Shown one piece after another: positions 44,662-53,134 of a stretch of DNA of 64,000 nt. The DNA lies in NCBI RefSeq assembly GCF_900108505.1, contig NZ_FNWU01000001.1, positions 62,001-126,000 on the forward strand, in the 5' to 3' direction. The stretch comes from Halopenitus malekzadehii (GTDB taxonomy: Archaea; Halobacteriota; Halobacteria; Halobacteriales; Haloferacaceae). A model generated the notes under the pieces. It searched no databases. It was not told the DNA's origin and was given only the letters and a program-made list of their open reading frames with translations. Both the position numbers and the translations under genes were made by a program. Numbering within the stretch: position 1 is the stretch's first letter; each line of letters begins with the position of its first letter.

Positions 44662-44993
44662 GGATGGGGAATTATAAGGATGTCGATTCTTGTATCTTCT
44701 ATACACAACTGTACTCCGGTTACGGCCGTCACTCGTATATTCGCATTTATAGATACGCGCGAGTGTGTGGAAGCGATCTCGACGGCCGGATCGCCTCTCC
44801 GGAAACCGATCATAGCCGATCGACGCCGCCAGCGGTCAGCCCGTGGCCGCTCGTCCCGTCACGGACCCTCTCGTCCTCGTTCGTCCCGCCGTCACTCGTC
44901 CCGTCATCAGCCATCTCGTCCCCGTTCGTCCGTTGCCGCTCGTCTCGTCACCGACTGTCCCGCCGCACTGGCCGGCCGGCACCGCGGCCGAAC

Positions 44994-45008
44994 TATATTG
45001 TGTAATAT
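44994..45008 (+). promoter_or_regulatory. TATATTGTGTAATAT box before the rhodanese-MBL operon
   Basis: TATATTGTGTAATATA is a near-palindrome (ATATT-GTGT-AATAT) with the TATTGTG core, followed by AT-rich TACTATACAAACTCTTATAT up to about 45035, which may hold the TATA box. The start codon is at 45065. Confidence 0.55.
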
Positions 45009-45064
45009 ATGAATTACTATACAAACTCTTATATGCCGCCAACCGGTATGGTGGAGTACACGCA

Positions 45065-46258
45065 ATGAACCCGGAAGACTTCCCCACACCGGATGCGGAC
45101 GTGGAGTCGATCGAACCAGAGACGCTGAAGGACCGGATCGACGCCGGCGAGGACGTCACGCTCCTCGATGCGCGGATGCAGTCGGAGTACGAGGAGTGGC
45201 ACGTCGACGGCGAGACGGTCGAGTCGATCAACGTCCCGTACTTCGAGTTCCTCGAGGATGAGGTCGACGAGGACGTCCTCGATCGGATCCCGACCGACCG
45301 CCAGGTCTCGGTCATCTGTGCGAAGGGCGGCGCCAGCGAGTACGTCGCCGGAACGCTCGCCGAACTCGGCTACGACGTGAACCACGTCGCGGACGGAATG
45401 AACGGCTGGGCCCGGATCTACGAGGCCGTCGAGGTGACCGGCTACGACGGTGCCGGGACGCTGTTGCAGTATCAGCGACCCTCCTCGGGCTGTCTGGGAT
45501 ACCTCCTCGTCGACGGGGAAGAGGCGGCCGTGATCGACCCTCTGCGGGCGTTCACCGACCGCTACCTGGCCGATGTCCAGGAACGCGGGGCCGAGTTGGT
45601 CTACGCGCTCGACACTCACATCCACGCCGACCACATCTCCGGGGTTCGCGCGCTCGTCGACCGCGGGGTTGAGGGCGTGATCCCGGAGCCGGCCGTCGAT
45701 CGTGGAGTCACCTACGCCGACGATCTGACCACCGCGGCCGACGGCGACGGCTTCGCGGTTGGCGGTGCCACGATCGAGGCCGTTCACACGCCGGGCCACA
45801 CGACCGGGATGACTTCCTACCTCGTTGACGGTGGTCTCCTCGCCACCGGCGACGGGCTCTTCATCGAGAGCGTCGCCCGCCCCGACCTCGAGGAGGGCGA
45901 CGAGGGCGCCCCGGACGCCGCCCGAATGCTCTACGAGTCGCTGCAGGAACGTGTGTTGACGCTGCCCGATGACACGCTCGTCGGCGGTGCACACTTCAGC
46001 GACGCGGCCGATCCGGCCGCCGACGGTACCTACACCGCTTCGATCGGCGATCTGAAGCGGCGGATGGACGCGCTCTCGATGGATGAGGGCGCGTTCGTCG
46101 AGCTGGTCCTCTCGGATATGCCGCCGCGTCCCGCCAACTACGAGTCGATCATCGCGACGAACCTCGGACAGGAGGTCGTCGACGACGAGGAGGCGTTCAC
46201 TCTCGAACTCGGTCCCAACAACTGCGCAGCCAGCCAGGAGTCGCTGGCGGGTGACTAA
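45065..46258 (+). CDS. Rhodanese-metallo-beta-lactamase fusion, persulfide dioxygenase-like
   Basis: The protein has 397 residues. The first ~110 form a rhodanese domain (LLDARMQSEYEEWHVDG, catalytic Cys85 in ICAKGGAS, DGMNGW), followed by an ETHE1-like metallo-beta-lactamase domain with H185-I-H187-A-D189-H190 and HTPGHTTGM as metal ligands and ATGDGLFIE. ETHE1-type enzymes oxidise glutathione or low-molecular-weight persulfide to sulfite. Here the rhodanese precedes the MBL domain, the reverse of typical CstB fusions. The YeeE/YedE genes follow with 6-base spacing, forming an operon. Confidence 0.9.
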   Translation: MNPEDFPTPDADVESIEPETLKDRIDAGEDVTLLDARMQSEYEEWHVDGETVESINVPYFEFLEDEVDEDVLDRIPTDRQVSVICAKGGASEYVAGTLAELGYDVNHVADGMNGWARIYEAVEVTGYDGAGTLLQYQRPSSGCLGYLLVDGEEAAVIDPLRAFTDRYLADVQERGAELVYALDTHIHADHISGVRALVDRGVEGVIPEPAVDRGVTYADDLTTAADGDGFAVGGATIEAVHTPGHTTGMTSYLVDGGLLATGDGLFIESVARPDLEEGDEGAPDAARMLYESLQERVLTLPDDTLVGGAHFSDAADPAADGTYTASIGDLKRRMDALSMDEGAFVELVLSDMPPRPANYESIIATNLGQEVVDDEEAFTLELGPNNCAASQESLAGD

Positions 46259-46264
46259 GCACCG

Positions 46265-46837
46265 ATGTCCATTGCGTCGATGATCGTCGATCCGGCGCTG
46301 CTTCAGGTGTTCGCGGATCCGTTCCCGAACGGGCTCAGCAGATACGTCGTCGGAGGGCTGTTGGTCGGGCTCGGCGCGACCGTGATCTACGTCGGCACGG
46401 GGATCGCGGCGGGGGCGAGCACGTTCCTCGAGTCGACGCTCTCGTACGTCTCCGACCAGTCGCGGTTCAAGCGGTATGTCGCCTCGCGGGGCTGGCGGCT
46501 CGTGTTCACGTTCGGCATCGTCCTCGGGGCCGCGCTCTTCGCGGCGACGGTCCAGTCGGGACTGATCACCACCTCGCTGTATCAGTCCGGATCGACGGGT
46601 CGACTCTATGAACTCGGCGGCGTGACGCTCTGGCTCACCGAGGTCCAGCCGTGGCGGCTGTTCCTCGGCGGGATCCTCGTCGGGATCGGAACCCGGGTCG
46701 GAAAGGGGTGTACCTCCGGTCACGGCGTCTGTGGGGTCGGGTCGGCTTCGAAGACCTCGATCGCGGGCGTGATAACCTTCCTGCTGGTCGCCATCGTCAC
46801 CGCGCAGGTCGTCGCGGCGCTGGGGGTGTCACCGTGA
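46265..46837 (+). CDS. YeeE/YedE-family transporter, first half (thiosulfate-type)
   Basis: The 190-aa membrane protein has about five helices and the motif VGKGCTSGHGVCG, matching the cysteine-bearing pore segments of TsuA-like thiosulfate transporters. Full-length TsuA carries two such halves; here each half is a separate gene, this one and the next. The GTGA overlap with the downstream half indicates coupled translation and probably a heterodimer. It would import thiosulfate or a related sulfur species to feed TusA and the rhodanese. Confidence 0.88.
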   Translation: MSIASMIVDPALLQVFADPFPNGLSRYVVGGLLVGLGATVIYVGTGIAAGASTFLESTLSYVSDQSRFKRYVASRGWRLVFTFGIVLGAALFAATVQSGLITTSLYQSGSTGRLYELGGVTLWLTEVQPWRLFLGGILVGIGTRVGKGCTSGHGVCGVGSASKTSIAGVITFLLVAIVTAQVVAALGVSP

Positions 46838-47289
46838 CGAACCGGGACCGTCATCCCGCGTTCCTTCCGCTGATCCTCCTCGGCGGGGTGATCTTCGGGT
46901 TCGGGCTCGGATTCAGCCAGATGGCGCGTCCGGAGGTCGTGCTCGCGTTCCTGCAGTTCGCGGACTTCGGCCTCCCGTTCGTGATGTTCGGCGCGGCGAT
47001 CGTCACGGGGATCGCCTTCGCGGTGCTGCCGCGGATCGCCGATGCGGCGCCGCTGACCGGTGATCCCTTCGAGCGCCGCCTGAAGTCGTTCGACCGGAAC
47101 GTCCTCGTCGGGGGCGCGATCTTCGGCGTCGGCTGGGGGCTGTCCGGGATCTGTCCGGGCGCCGCCTACGCCAGCCTCGGGATCGGCAACGTGACCATCC
47201 TCTGGGCGATCGCCGGGATGTTCCTCGGCGCGTACCTCCAGGGGTGGTGGCGGAGCCGCCCGTCATCCGGCGACGCATCGGCACGGTAA
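46834..47289 (+). CDS. YeeE/YedE-family transporter, second half (DUF6691-like)
   Basis: The 151-aa membrane protein has the second pore motif GLSGICPGAAYAS, with its conserved Cys, and starts at GTG 46834 overlapping the previous stop. The two YeeE-type halves are usually co-occurring in archaea and proteobacteria. It is followed 19 bases later by the PiT-like permease, extending the operon. Confidence 0.85.
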   Translation: MTNRDRHPAFLPLILLGGVIFGFGLGFSQMARPEVVLAFLQFADFGLPFVMFGAAIVTGIAFAVLPRIADAAPLTGDPFERRLKSFDRNVLVGGAIFGVGWGLSGICPGAAYASLGIGNVTILWAIAGMFLGAYLQGWWRSRPSSGDASAR

Positions 47290-47308
47290 CCCGCAAGTGC
47301 TTTTTACG

Positions 47309-48574
47309 ATGGATCCAACGACGATACTCCTCTTCGTGGCTGCGGCCATCGCCAGCCTGTTTATGGCGTGGGTCATCGGTGCCGGCTCCAGCGGCGCAAC
47401 TCCGTTCGCGCCCGCGGTCGGCGCCGACGCGATCGCCACGATGCGGGCCGCCTTCGTGGTCGGCATCCTCGGGTTCGCGGGCGCGGTCACCCAGGGTGGC
47501 AACGTCTCGGCGGCCGTGGGTCGCGGGCTCATTGGTGGCGTCACCCTTCCGGTTGCGGGCGTCATCATCGTTCTCCTCGTCGGCGCGGGGCTGATGGCCG
47601 TCGGGATCCGAACCGGCTACCCGATCGCGACCGCGTTCACCGTCACCGGATCCGTGATCGGTGTGGGTCTCGCGATCGGCGGCACGCCCGTTCCGAGCAC
47701 GTACCTCGAGATCGGCGCCGTCTGGCTATTGACCCCGTTTGTTGGCGGTGGTATTGCCTTCGCCATCGCGAGCGTTCTTCCACGGTCCGACGTCCCGGAA
47801 TCGCGCAGCGTCCCCCTCCTGGTCGGGGTCGTCGGCGCCGTTCTCGCGAACGTCGGGTTCGCGTTCCTCGGCCCCGATGATGGGTCGGGATCGATAGCCG
47901 TCGCCGTCGCCGAGGCCCTGCGGGAATGGGCGGGACACGGCGGGCCCGTCTCTGCGCTCGGTGGCGGTATTCCGCTCCCGGTCGGTGGCGGTATTCCGAT
48001 CACAGTTGCCGGCATCACCCTTCCTCTCGGCCGGGCCGCCGTGACGGTCGGCATCGCGCTCGCGCTCGCCGTGCTCGCCCGGTGGGACGTCCGCCGGGAT
48101 CAGGCAGGCGGGCTGCGACGGGTCCTGCTCGCGCTCGGCGCGCTCGTGGCCTTCTCGGCCGGCGGGAGCCAGGTTGGCCTGGCGGTCGGGCCGCTGGTGC
48201 CGCTTTTCGACACGGTCGAGTCCGTTCCGAGCGTCGCGATCCTCGTCGGCGGCGGCCTCGGGATTCTCGTCGGGTCCTGGACCGGGGCGCCCCGGATGAT
48301 CAGCTCGCTCGCGCAGGAGTATTCCTCGCTCGGCCCGCGGCGGTCGATCGCCGCGCTCGTTCCGTCCTTTCTGATCGCACAGCTGGCGGTCCTGCTCGGC
48401 GTGCCCGTCTCGTTCAACGAGATCATCGTCTCCGCGATGGTCGGCAGCGGCGCTGCGGTCGGCGGATGGGACGCGATCGACCCGCGAAAGATCGGCCTCA
48501 CGATCCTCGCGTGGATCGCCTCCTTCGCGGTTGCGTTCCTGCTTGGGTACGGGATCGCTCTGGCGGCGATCTGA
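47309..48574 (+). CDS. PiT-like anion permease with altered signature
   Basis: The 421-aa membrane protein is related to the PiT/CysP family by repeated halves and length. The canonical GANDVANA substrate motif is replaced in the first half by GAGSSGATPFAPAVGA and in the second by SAGGSQVGLAVGPL, so the Asp of phosphate transporters is gone. CysP of Bacillus, a sulfate importer, is in the same superfamily. In its place right after YeeE/YedE, sulfate, thiosulfate or sulfite transport is more plausible than phosphate. ATG 47309 is preferred over GTG 47297. Confidence 0.75.
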   Translation: MDPTTILLFVAAAIASLFMAWVIGAGSSGATPFAPAVGADAIATMRAAFVVGILGFAGAVTQGGNVSAAVGRGLIGGVTLPVAGVIIVLLVGAGLMAVGIRTGYPIATAFTVTGSVIGVGLAIGGTPVPSTYLEIGAVWLLTPFVGGGIAFAIASVLPRSDVPESRSVPLLVGVVGAVLANVGFAFLGPDDGSGSIAVAVAEALREWAGHGGPVSALGGGIPLPVGGGIPITVAGITLPLGRAAVTVGIALALAVLARWDVRRDQAGGLRRVLLALGALVAFSAGGSQVGLAVGPLVPLFDTVESVPSVAILVGGGLGILVGSWTGAPRMISSLAQEYSSLGPRRSIAALVPSFLIAQLAVLLGVPVSFNEIIVSAMVGSGAAVGGWDAIDPRKIGLTILAWIASFAVAFLLGYGIALAAI

Positions 48575-48640
48575 CTGACGACCGTTTGATGGGCGGCGAT
48601 CGACCCGACCGGTTTTATCGATGCGCCGTCAACGAGCGGT

Positions 48641-49201
48641 ATGGGTTTTCATACCTTCGACGCCGACCGTGCGTCCAAACTCGAGGAGGCCGAGCAACGC
48701 TACCGGTATCTGTCCCGTGACGAACTGGTCGCGGCGATCGATCCCGCTCCGGACGACGTTCTCGCCGACCTGGGCAGCGGGACCGGATTTTACACGGACG
48801 ACGTCGCTCCGTACGTCGACACCGTCCACGCGGTCGACGTCCAACCGGAGATGCACGACTACTACCGCGAGAAGGGTGCGCCCGACAACGTCGCGTTCGT
48901 GACGAGCGACGTCGCCGACCTCCCGTTCGAGGCGGACGCCCTCGACGGCGCGTTCTCGACGATGACCTACCACGAGTTCACGACCGAGGAGTCGATCGCG
49001 ACGCTCGCCAGGACGATCACCCCCGGTGGTCGCCTCGCCATCGCCGATTGGTCGGCCGACGGGATGCGCGAGGTGGGTCCGCCGGTCGAGGAGCGATACG
49101 ACGCGGCCGACGCCACCGATGCGCTCGAGGCGGGGGGATTTGAGGTGGTTCGTGCCGAGGAGCGACCGGAGACCTTCCTCGTGGTCGCGATCCAGGAGTA
49201 G
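48641..49201 (+). CDS. Class I SAM-dependent methyltransferase
   Basis: The 186-aa Rossmann-fold enzyme has motif I VLADLGSGTGFYTDDV, the post-I acidic HAVDVQPEMHDYY and the DVADLPFEADALDGAF region, with GGRLAIADWS after it. The family resembles UbiE/arsenite-type methyltransferases, but no Cys motif of arsenite methyltransferases is visible. The substrate is unknown. It sits 66 bases after the PiT-like gene on the same strand. Confidence 0.85.
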   Translation: MGFHTFDADRASKLEEAEQRYRYLSRDELVAAIDPAPDDVLADLGSGTGFYTDDVAPYVDTVHAVDVQPEMHDYYREKGAPDNVAFVTSDVADLPFEADALDGAFSTMTYHEFTTEESIATLARTITPGGRLAIADWSADGMREVGPPVEERYDAADATDALEAGGFEVVRAEERPETFLVVAIQE

Positions 49202-49320
49202 CCGTTTTTGGTCGTGGCGATCCGGAAGCCAGCCTGATCCGGAAGCCAGCCCGAGGCGGAGTCGATCGACTCCGTGGTCGGGGTACGAACAATCAAGTCG
49301 CGGACCACCCACAGTGAGAT

Positions 49321-51303
49321 ATGGTGCCCGACTCGGTCCTCAACGTGCCCGATGCGCTTGCTGTGCTCACTGCGCACGATGCACATGATGCCCCCGAGGT
49401 GACGATGACCGTGTCGGCGGCCCCGACCGGACTGGAGTTGCCCCCTGCAGCGCTGGACGCGGCGGCGATCGTCGAGGTCTCCGGCGCGACGGTCGTGTTC
49501 GGGCTCATCCTCGCGGCGCTCGTGCTCTTCGTCACCGAAGCGATTCCCAACGACGTCACAGCGATCGGCGTCATGGCCGCGCTCGTCCTGCTTGAACCGT
49601 GGACGGGGGTGGACGCTCGTGGCGCGATCTCGGGGTTTGCCAATCCGGCGACGGTCACCATCATCGCGATGTATATGCTGAGCGCGGGGATCCAGGCGAC
49701 CGGCCTGGTCCGGCGCCTCGGCGTTCACCTCGCCGACCTCACCGCGGGCAGCGAGTTCCGGGCGCTCGTGGCGACCGTCTGTACGGCCGGTCCGCTCGCG
49801 GGGTTCATCAACAACACGCCGGTCGTCGCGGTCTTCGTGCCGATGATCACCGACCTGGCGGCGGAGACGCGGATCAGCCCCTCGAAGCTGCTGTTGCCCC
49901 TCTCGTACGCGGCCATCCTCGGCGGCACCCTCACGGTCATCGGCACCTCGACGAACATCCTCGCGAGCGATTTTGCCCGGATCCTGATCGACGGCCGCGA
50001 CGGGATCGGGATGTTCGAGTTCACGGGCCTCGGCGTCGTGGTCCTCGGCGTCGGGACCGTCTACCTGCTGACGGTCGGTCGACGCCTGGTCCCTGCACGG
50101 GTTCCGGTCGACGCCGACCCGATCGACGAGTTCGATCTCGATGACCACCTCGCGATGATGCGCGTTCGGTCCGACTCACCCGTCATCGGGCGATCGATCG
50201 ACACGCTCGATGCCGACGTTCCGGACGTCCGGATCCTGCAGCTCCGTCGGAACGGGTCGGCCCGTTCGGGTCCCGACTCCGCGGAGCCGATCCGGGCCGA
50301 GGACCGCCTCGTCGTCCACGGGACGCTCCAGGCGATCAACCGGTTCCGTGAGGCGACCGATCTCGCACAGCTGGTCCGTGAGGACGTCACCGAGGAGACC
50401 TTCGAGACCGCCGAGACGGACGGGACGTTGGCCAGAGCGATCGTTCCGGAGGGATCCCGTTACATCGGGGAGACGATCGCCGAAACCGGGCTCTCCGAGT
50501 ACCACCGCACGACCGTGCTCGCGGTTCGACGGGCGGGGGAACTCCACCGGTCCGGTCTGTCGGCCCTCCAGCTTCAGGCGGGCGACCTGCTGTTGGTCCG
50601 TACGACACCGCCCTCGATCCGGTATTTCACCGATACCGGCGACCTTCTCGTTGCTGAGGAAACCGCCGTCGAGCGACTCGCGTCCGCGGACCCAGCCGAC
50701 ATCGCGCCGATATCGGACACCGCACCGGTCGCGGTGGCGATTATGGTCGGCGTCGTCGGGATTGCCGCCCTCGGCGCACTCCCCATCGTGATCGCCGCGC
50801 TGGCCGGCGTCTTCGCGATGGTTGTCACCGGCTGTCTACGCCCTGCGGACGCCTACGACGCCGTCTCCTGGAACGTGGTCTTCCTGCTCGCGGGAGTCAT
50901 TCCCCTCGGTCTGGCGATGGACCGGACCGGCGGCGCCGCGATGCTCTCGGAGCTGCTCGTCGCGACCGCTCAGGTCCTTCCGCCCATCGGCGTCCTGTTC
51001 CTGTTCACCGTCGTGACGGCGTTGCTCGCCAACGTCATCACGCCGGTGGCCACCGTCGTGTTGATGATCCCGGTCGCCGTCGACGCGGCGGTCGGCTTCG
51101 GCGCCAACCCGTTCGCCTTCCTGCTTGCGGTCACCTTCGCGTCAGCGACGTCCTTCATGACCCCGGTCGGCTATCAGACGAACCTGATGGTCTACGGGCC
51201 GGGCGGCTACCGGTTCAGCGACTTCCTCCGTGTCGGCGGCCCGCTGCAACTGCTCGTGGCGGTCGTGACCACCGTGGGGATCGTGGTCGGCTGGGGGCTG
51301 TGA
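49321..51303 (+). CDS. SLC13-family permease with internal RCK_C (TrkA-C) domains
   Basis: The 660-aa protein has the two DASS/SLC13 half motifs, FINNTPVVAVFVPMI with IGTSTNILASD, and TPVGYQTNLMVYGPGGY. A soluble insertion between about residues 265 and 455 contains two RCK_C-like regulatory domains (MMRVRSDSPVIGRSIDTLD and ALVPEG-like IVPEGSRYIGETIAE). Such proteins are Na+-driven carriers of sulfate, dicarboxylates or phosphate. The sulfur-island location favours sulfate or a related anion. Confidence 0.82.
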   Translation: MVPDSVLNVPDALAVLTAHDAHDAPEVTMTVSAAPTGLELPPAALDAAAIVEVSGATVVFGLILAALVLFVTEAIPNDVTAIGVMAALVLLEPWTGVDARGAISGFANPATVTIIAMYMLSAGIQATGLVRRLGVHLADLTAGSEFRALVATVCTAGPLAGFINNTPVVAVFVPMITDLAAETRISPSKLLLPLSYAAILGGTLTVIGTSTNILASDFARILIDGRDGIGMFEFTGLGVVVLGVGTVYLLTVGRRLVPARVPVDADPIDEFDLDDHLAMMRVRSDSPVIGRSIDTLDADVPDVRILQLRRNGSARSGPDSAEPIRAEDRLVVHGTLQAINRFREATDLAQLVREDVTEETFETAETDGTLARAIVPEGSRYIGETIAETGLSEYHRTTVLAVRRAGELHRSGLSALQLQAGDLLLVRTTPPSIRYFTDTGDLLVAEETAVERLASADPADIAPISDTAPVAVAIMVGVVGIAALGALPIVIAALAGVFAMVVTGCLRPADAYDAVSWNVVFLLAGVIPLGLAMDRTGGAAMLSELLVATAQVLPPIGVLFLFTVVTALLANVITPVATVVLMIPVAVDAAVGFGANPFAFLLAVTFASATSFMTPVGYQTNLMVYGPGGYRFSDFLRVGGPLQLLVAVVTTVGIVVGWGL

Positions 51304-51417
51304 TTCCCGCGACGGTCGGCGCGGCAGGTGGTCAAGAATCACCTATCTCGATCCGGCTCGTGATCACGACGCCGCGATGCGGGGAACGGTTTTCCCGGTA
51401 CCGCCCGTAGGTTCCGT

Positions 51418-51864
51418 ATGGCTCCGGACGTCATCCAGCTTGGCGACGACGAGCGCGACGAGTTCCTCGGCACCGGCGGCACCGGCGTGCTGTCGTTCAG
51501 CACGGACGCGGAGACGCCGCCTCACTCGATTCCCGTCTCCTACGGCTACGATCCCGTCGGCGAGACGTTCTACTTCCGGCTTGCAACCGGCGTCGAGAGC
51601 CGGAAGGGCGATCCGACGGACCGTTCCGTCTCGTTCGTCGCGTACGGGCAACGTGAGGACCGCTGGAACAGCGTCGTCGCCGAGGGGCGCCTCGTGGCGA
51701 CCACCGACGACGACGTCGCGCTCGAGGCGCTCCAGGGCCTCGAGCGCGTCCACATTCCCTTCGTCGAGATCTTCGGCACCCCGCCGGAGACGATCGACTT
51801 CGAGTTCTACCGCCTCGACCCCGCGGAACTGACCGCTCGGACCGAACGGCCGGTCCGCCGCTGA
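51418..51864 (+). CDS. Pyridoxamine 5'-phosphate oxidase-family flavin-binding protein
   Basis: The 148-aa split-barrel protein begins MAPDVIQLGDDERDEFLGTG, with TGVLSFSTDAETPPHSIPVSYGYD and FYFRLATGVESRKGD typical of FMN- or F420-binding PPOX-fold proteins. The Pro-His-Ser-Ile-Pro stretch and the central RLATG match small haloarchaeal members that may detoxify or scavenge. The exact cofactor and reaction are unknown. Confidence 0.8.
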   Translation: MAPDVIQLGDDERDEFLGTGGTGVLSFSTDAETPPHSIPVSYGYDPVGETFYFRLATGVESRKGDPTDRSVSFVAYGQREDRWNSVVAEGRLVATTDDDVALEALQGLERVHIPFVEIFGTPPETIDFEFYRLDPAELTARTERPVRR

Positions 51865-51892
51865 CGCGGATATCGACGTTCACCGGTGTGTT

Positions 51893-51913
51893 TATAGTAT
51901 TGGGTGTATTATA
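51893..51913 (+). promoter_or_regulatory. TATA box and GTGTAT-T-ATACAC palindrome before dsrE
   Basis: TTATAGTATTGGGTGTATTATACAC contains a perfect 6+1+6 inverted repeat (GTGTAT/ATACAC) directly before ATG 51924. The preceding TTTATAGTA, 26-32 bases before the start, is the likely TATA box, so bound repressor would cover the start site. Confidence 0.55.
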
Positions 51914-51923
51914 CACAAACAAG

Positions 51924-52271
51924 ATGCAGGACGACGACTCCGCTGGCGAGCAGCTCGGTATCGTGATCGAAACGAACGACCCCGAACGCGTGTGGAACGC
52001 CTTTCGACTCGGGATCACGGCGGTGGAGGACGGCCATGACGTCTCCGTCTTCCTGTTAGGTGCCGGCGTCGAGAGCGAGGAGATCACCCACGACACCTTC
52101 GACGTCCGCGACCGGATGACGGCGTTCGTCGACGCCGGCGGCGACCTCGAGGCCTGTGGAACCTGTCTGGACCTTCGCAACGAGGAGGGAAGCGATTACT
52201 GCCCGATGTCGACGATGGCCGACCTGCTCGAGATCGTCACCGAGTCCGACCGCGTCCTAACGATCGGGTGA
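51924..52271 (+). CDS. DsrE-family protein
   Basis: The 115-aa DsrE/DsrF-like domain protein starts MQDDDSAGEQLGIVIETNDPE. Cysteines occur in LEACGTCLDLRNEEG and SDYCPMSTM; the first is at the position of the persulfide Cys of DsrE. The gene stands alone on its strand, with its own promoter. Its control box resembles those of the TusA/MBL operons, so it probably belongs to the same sulfur-relay network. Confidence 0.88.
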   Translation: MQDDDSAGEQLGIVIETNDPERVWNAFRLGITAVEDGHDVSVFLLGAGVESEEITHDTFDVRDRMTAFVDAGGDLEACGTCLDLRNEEGSDYCPMSTMADLLEIVTESDRVLTIG

Positions 52272-52304
52272 GTACGGAGGCGATGGATCGGTCGCCGAAG
52301 ATCG

Positions 52305-52763
52305 TCAGTCCTCGACGGCCGGTTCGGCATCAGCCGATTCCGCCTCGCCGACAAGGACGACCGGAACGTCGGCGTCCTCGACGACCGCCGCGGCGGTGCT
52401 CCCAAGCAGGACGGTCTTCATCGTGGATCGTCCCGTCGACCCCATCACGATCAGGTCGATCCCGGCCTCCCGAACGTACGCGAGTAGTTCCTCGTGGGGG
52501 ACGCCCGTCCGGATCTCGGTGACGACCTCCAGGTCCGGGCCGGCGGCCGCTCTGACCGCTTCGGTGGCCGCCTCGCCCTCCTGCCGGAGGTTCTCGCGGA
52601 CGGTCTCCGGGTCGACGATCGCGTTGTCGTAGGCGGTCCGCGTCTCGACGACGTAGACGGCGTGCAGCGTCGCGTCGTGAGCCGACGCGAGGGCGATCGC
52701 GTGATCGGTCGCCTCCCTGGCGGTCCCGCTCCCGTCGGTCGCGAGAAGTACGTCGGTGTACAC
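52305..52763 (-). CDS. Universal stress protein (UspA family)
   Basis: The 152-aa protein starts at GTG (MYTDVLLATDGSGTAREATD). It carries the ATP-binding type GSTGRSTMKTVLLGSTAAAVV motif (G2xG9xGS), so it probably binds ATP, unlike non-binding UspA. Haloarchaea carry many paralogues; there are four UspA-like genes in the last 12 kb of this window. Role is stress protection without a defined target. Confidence 0.92.
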   Translation of the reverse strand: MYTDVLLATDGSGTAREATDHAIALASAHDATLHAVYVVETRTAYDNAIVDPETVRENLRQEGEAATEAVRAAAGPDLEVVTEIRTGVPHEELLAYVREAGIDLIVMGSTGRSTMKTVLLGSTAAAVVEDADVPVVLVGEAESADAEPAVED

Positions 52764-52870
52764 GATAGCGGATTCGGGCGGGTCCTACAAAGGTCTATGC
52801 GGTCCGACTGGCGGCCCCGACTAGCCGGTCCGTCTCTCCCGGCGACGTCGGCGACGACGACTGAGACGGT

Positions 52871-53134
52871 TCACGCGGTTCGGTCCGTCGACGATCGACC
52901 GTTTCGCCGGTTTCGGTCCCGACCGACGTTCCGGCCGGCCAGCAGGAACAGCGCGACCGCGATCGCACCGAACATAACCGTCCCGATCCCCACCGGGGAG
53001 ACCGAAATGACACCCATTCCGGCGACCGTGATCGCGGCCACCGCGCCGCCGAGGACCACGGCGACTCCGAGCAGGACCGCGCCGATGAGCTTGATCGTCC
53101 CGTCGAGCCGTGAGACCGATCGGTTCTGTGACAT
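52871..53134 (-). CDS. Small two-TM membrane protein
   Basis: The 87-aa protein MSQNRSVSRLDGTIKLIGAV has two hydrophobic helices (about residues 13-35 and 45-63) and a basic tail. I do not recognise a family. ATG 53134 is taken because upstream in-frame codons (to 53230) are basic and unlike a protein start. It lies between the UspA gene and the ba3 oxidase operon on the same strand. Confidence 0.6.
   Translation of the reverse strand: MSQNRSVSRLDGTIKLIGAVLLGVAVVLGGAVAAITVAGMGVISVSPVGIGTVMFGAIAVALFLLAGRNVGRDRNRRNGRSSTDRTA

Larger units (their letters stand above)
44618..45064. other. Divergent intergenic region between tusA and the rhodanese-MBL gene
   Basis: This 447-base interval contains the minus-strand tusA promoter, the plus-strand promoter around 44992-45040 and, between about 44835 and 44960, a degenerate direct repeat of CTCGTCCCGTCA-like words (CTCGTCCCGTCACGG, CTCGTCCCGTCATCA and variants). 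No gene or RNA is supported. Confidence 0.5.

Noticed and set aside
44835-44960. Degenerate CTCGTC-type repeats upstream of the MBL gene as coding sequence
   Set aside because: The frame through them lacks normal haloarchaeal composition and overlaps the divergent promoters.
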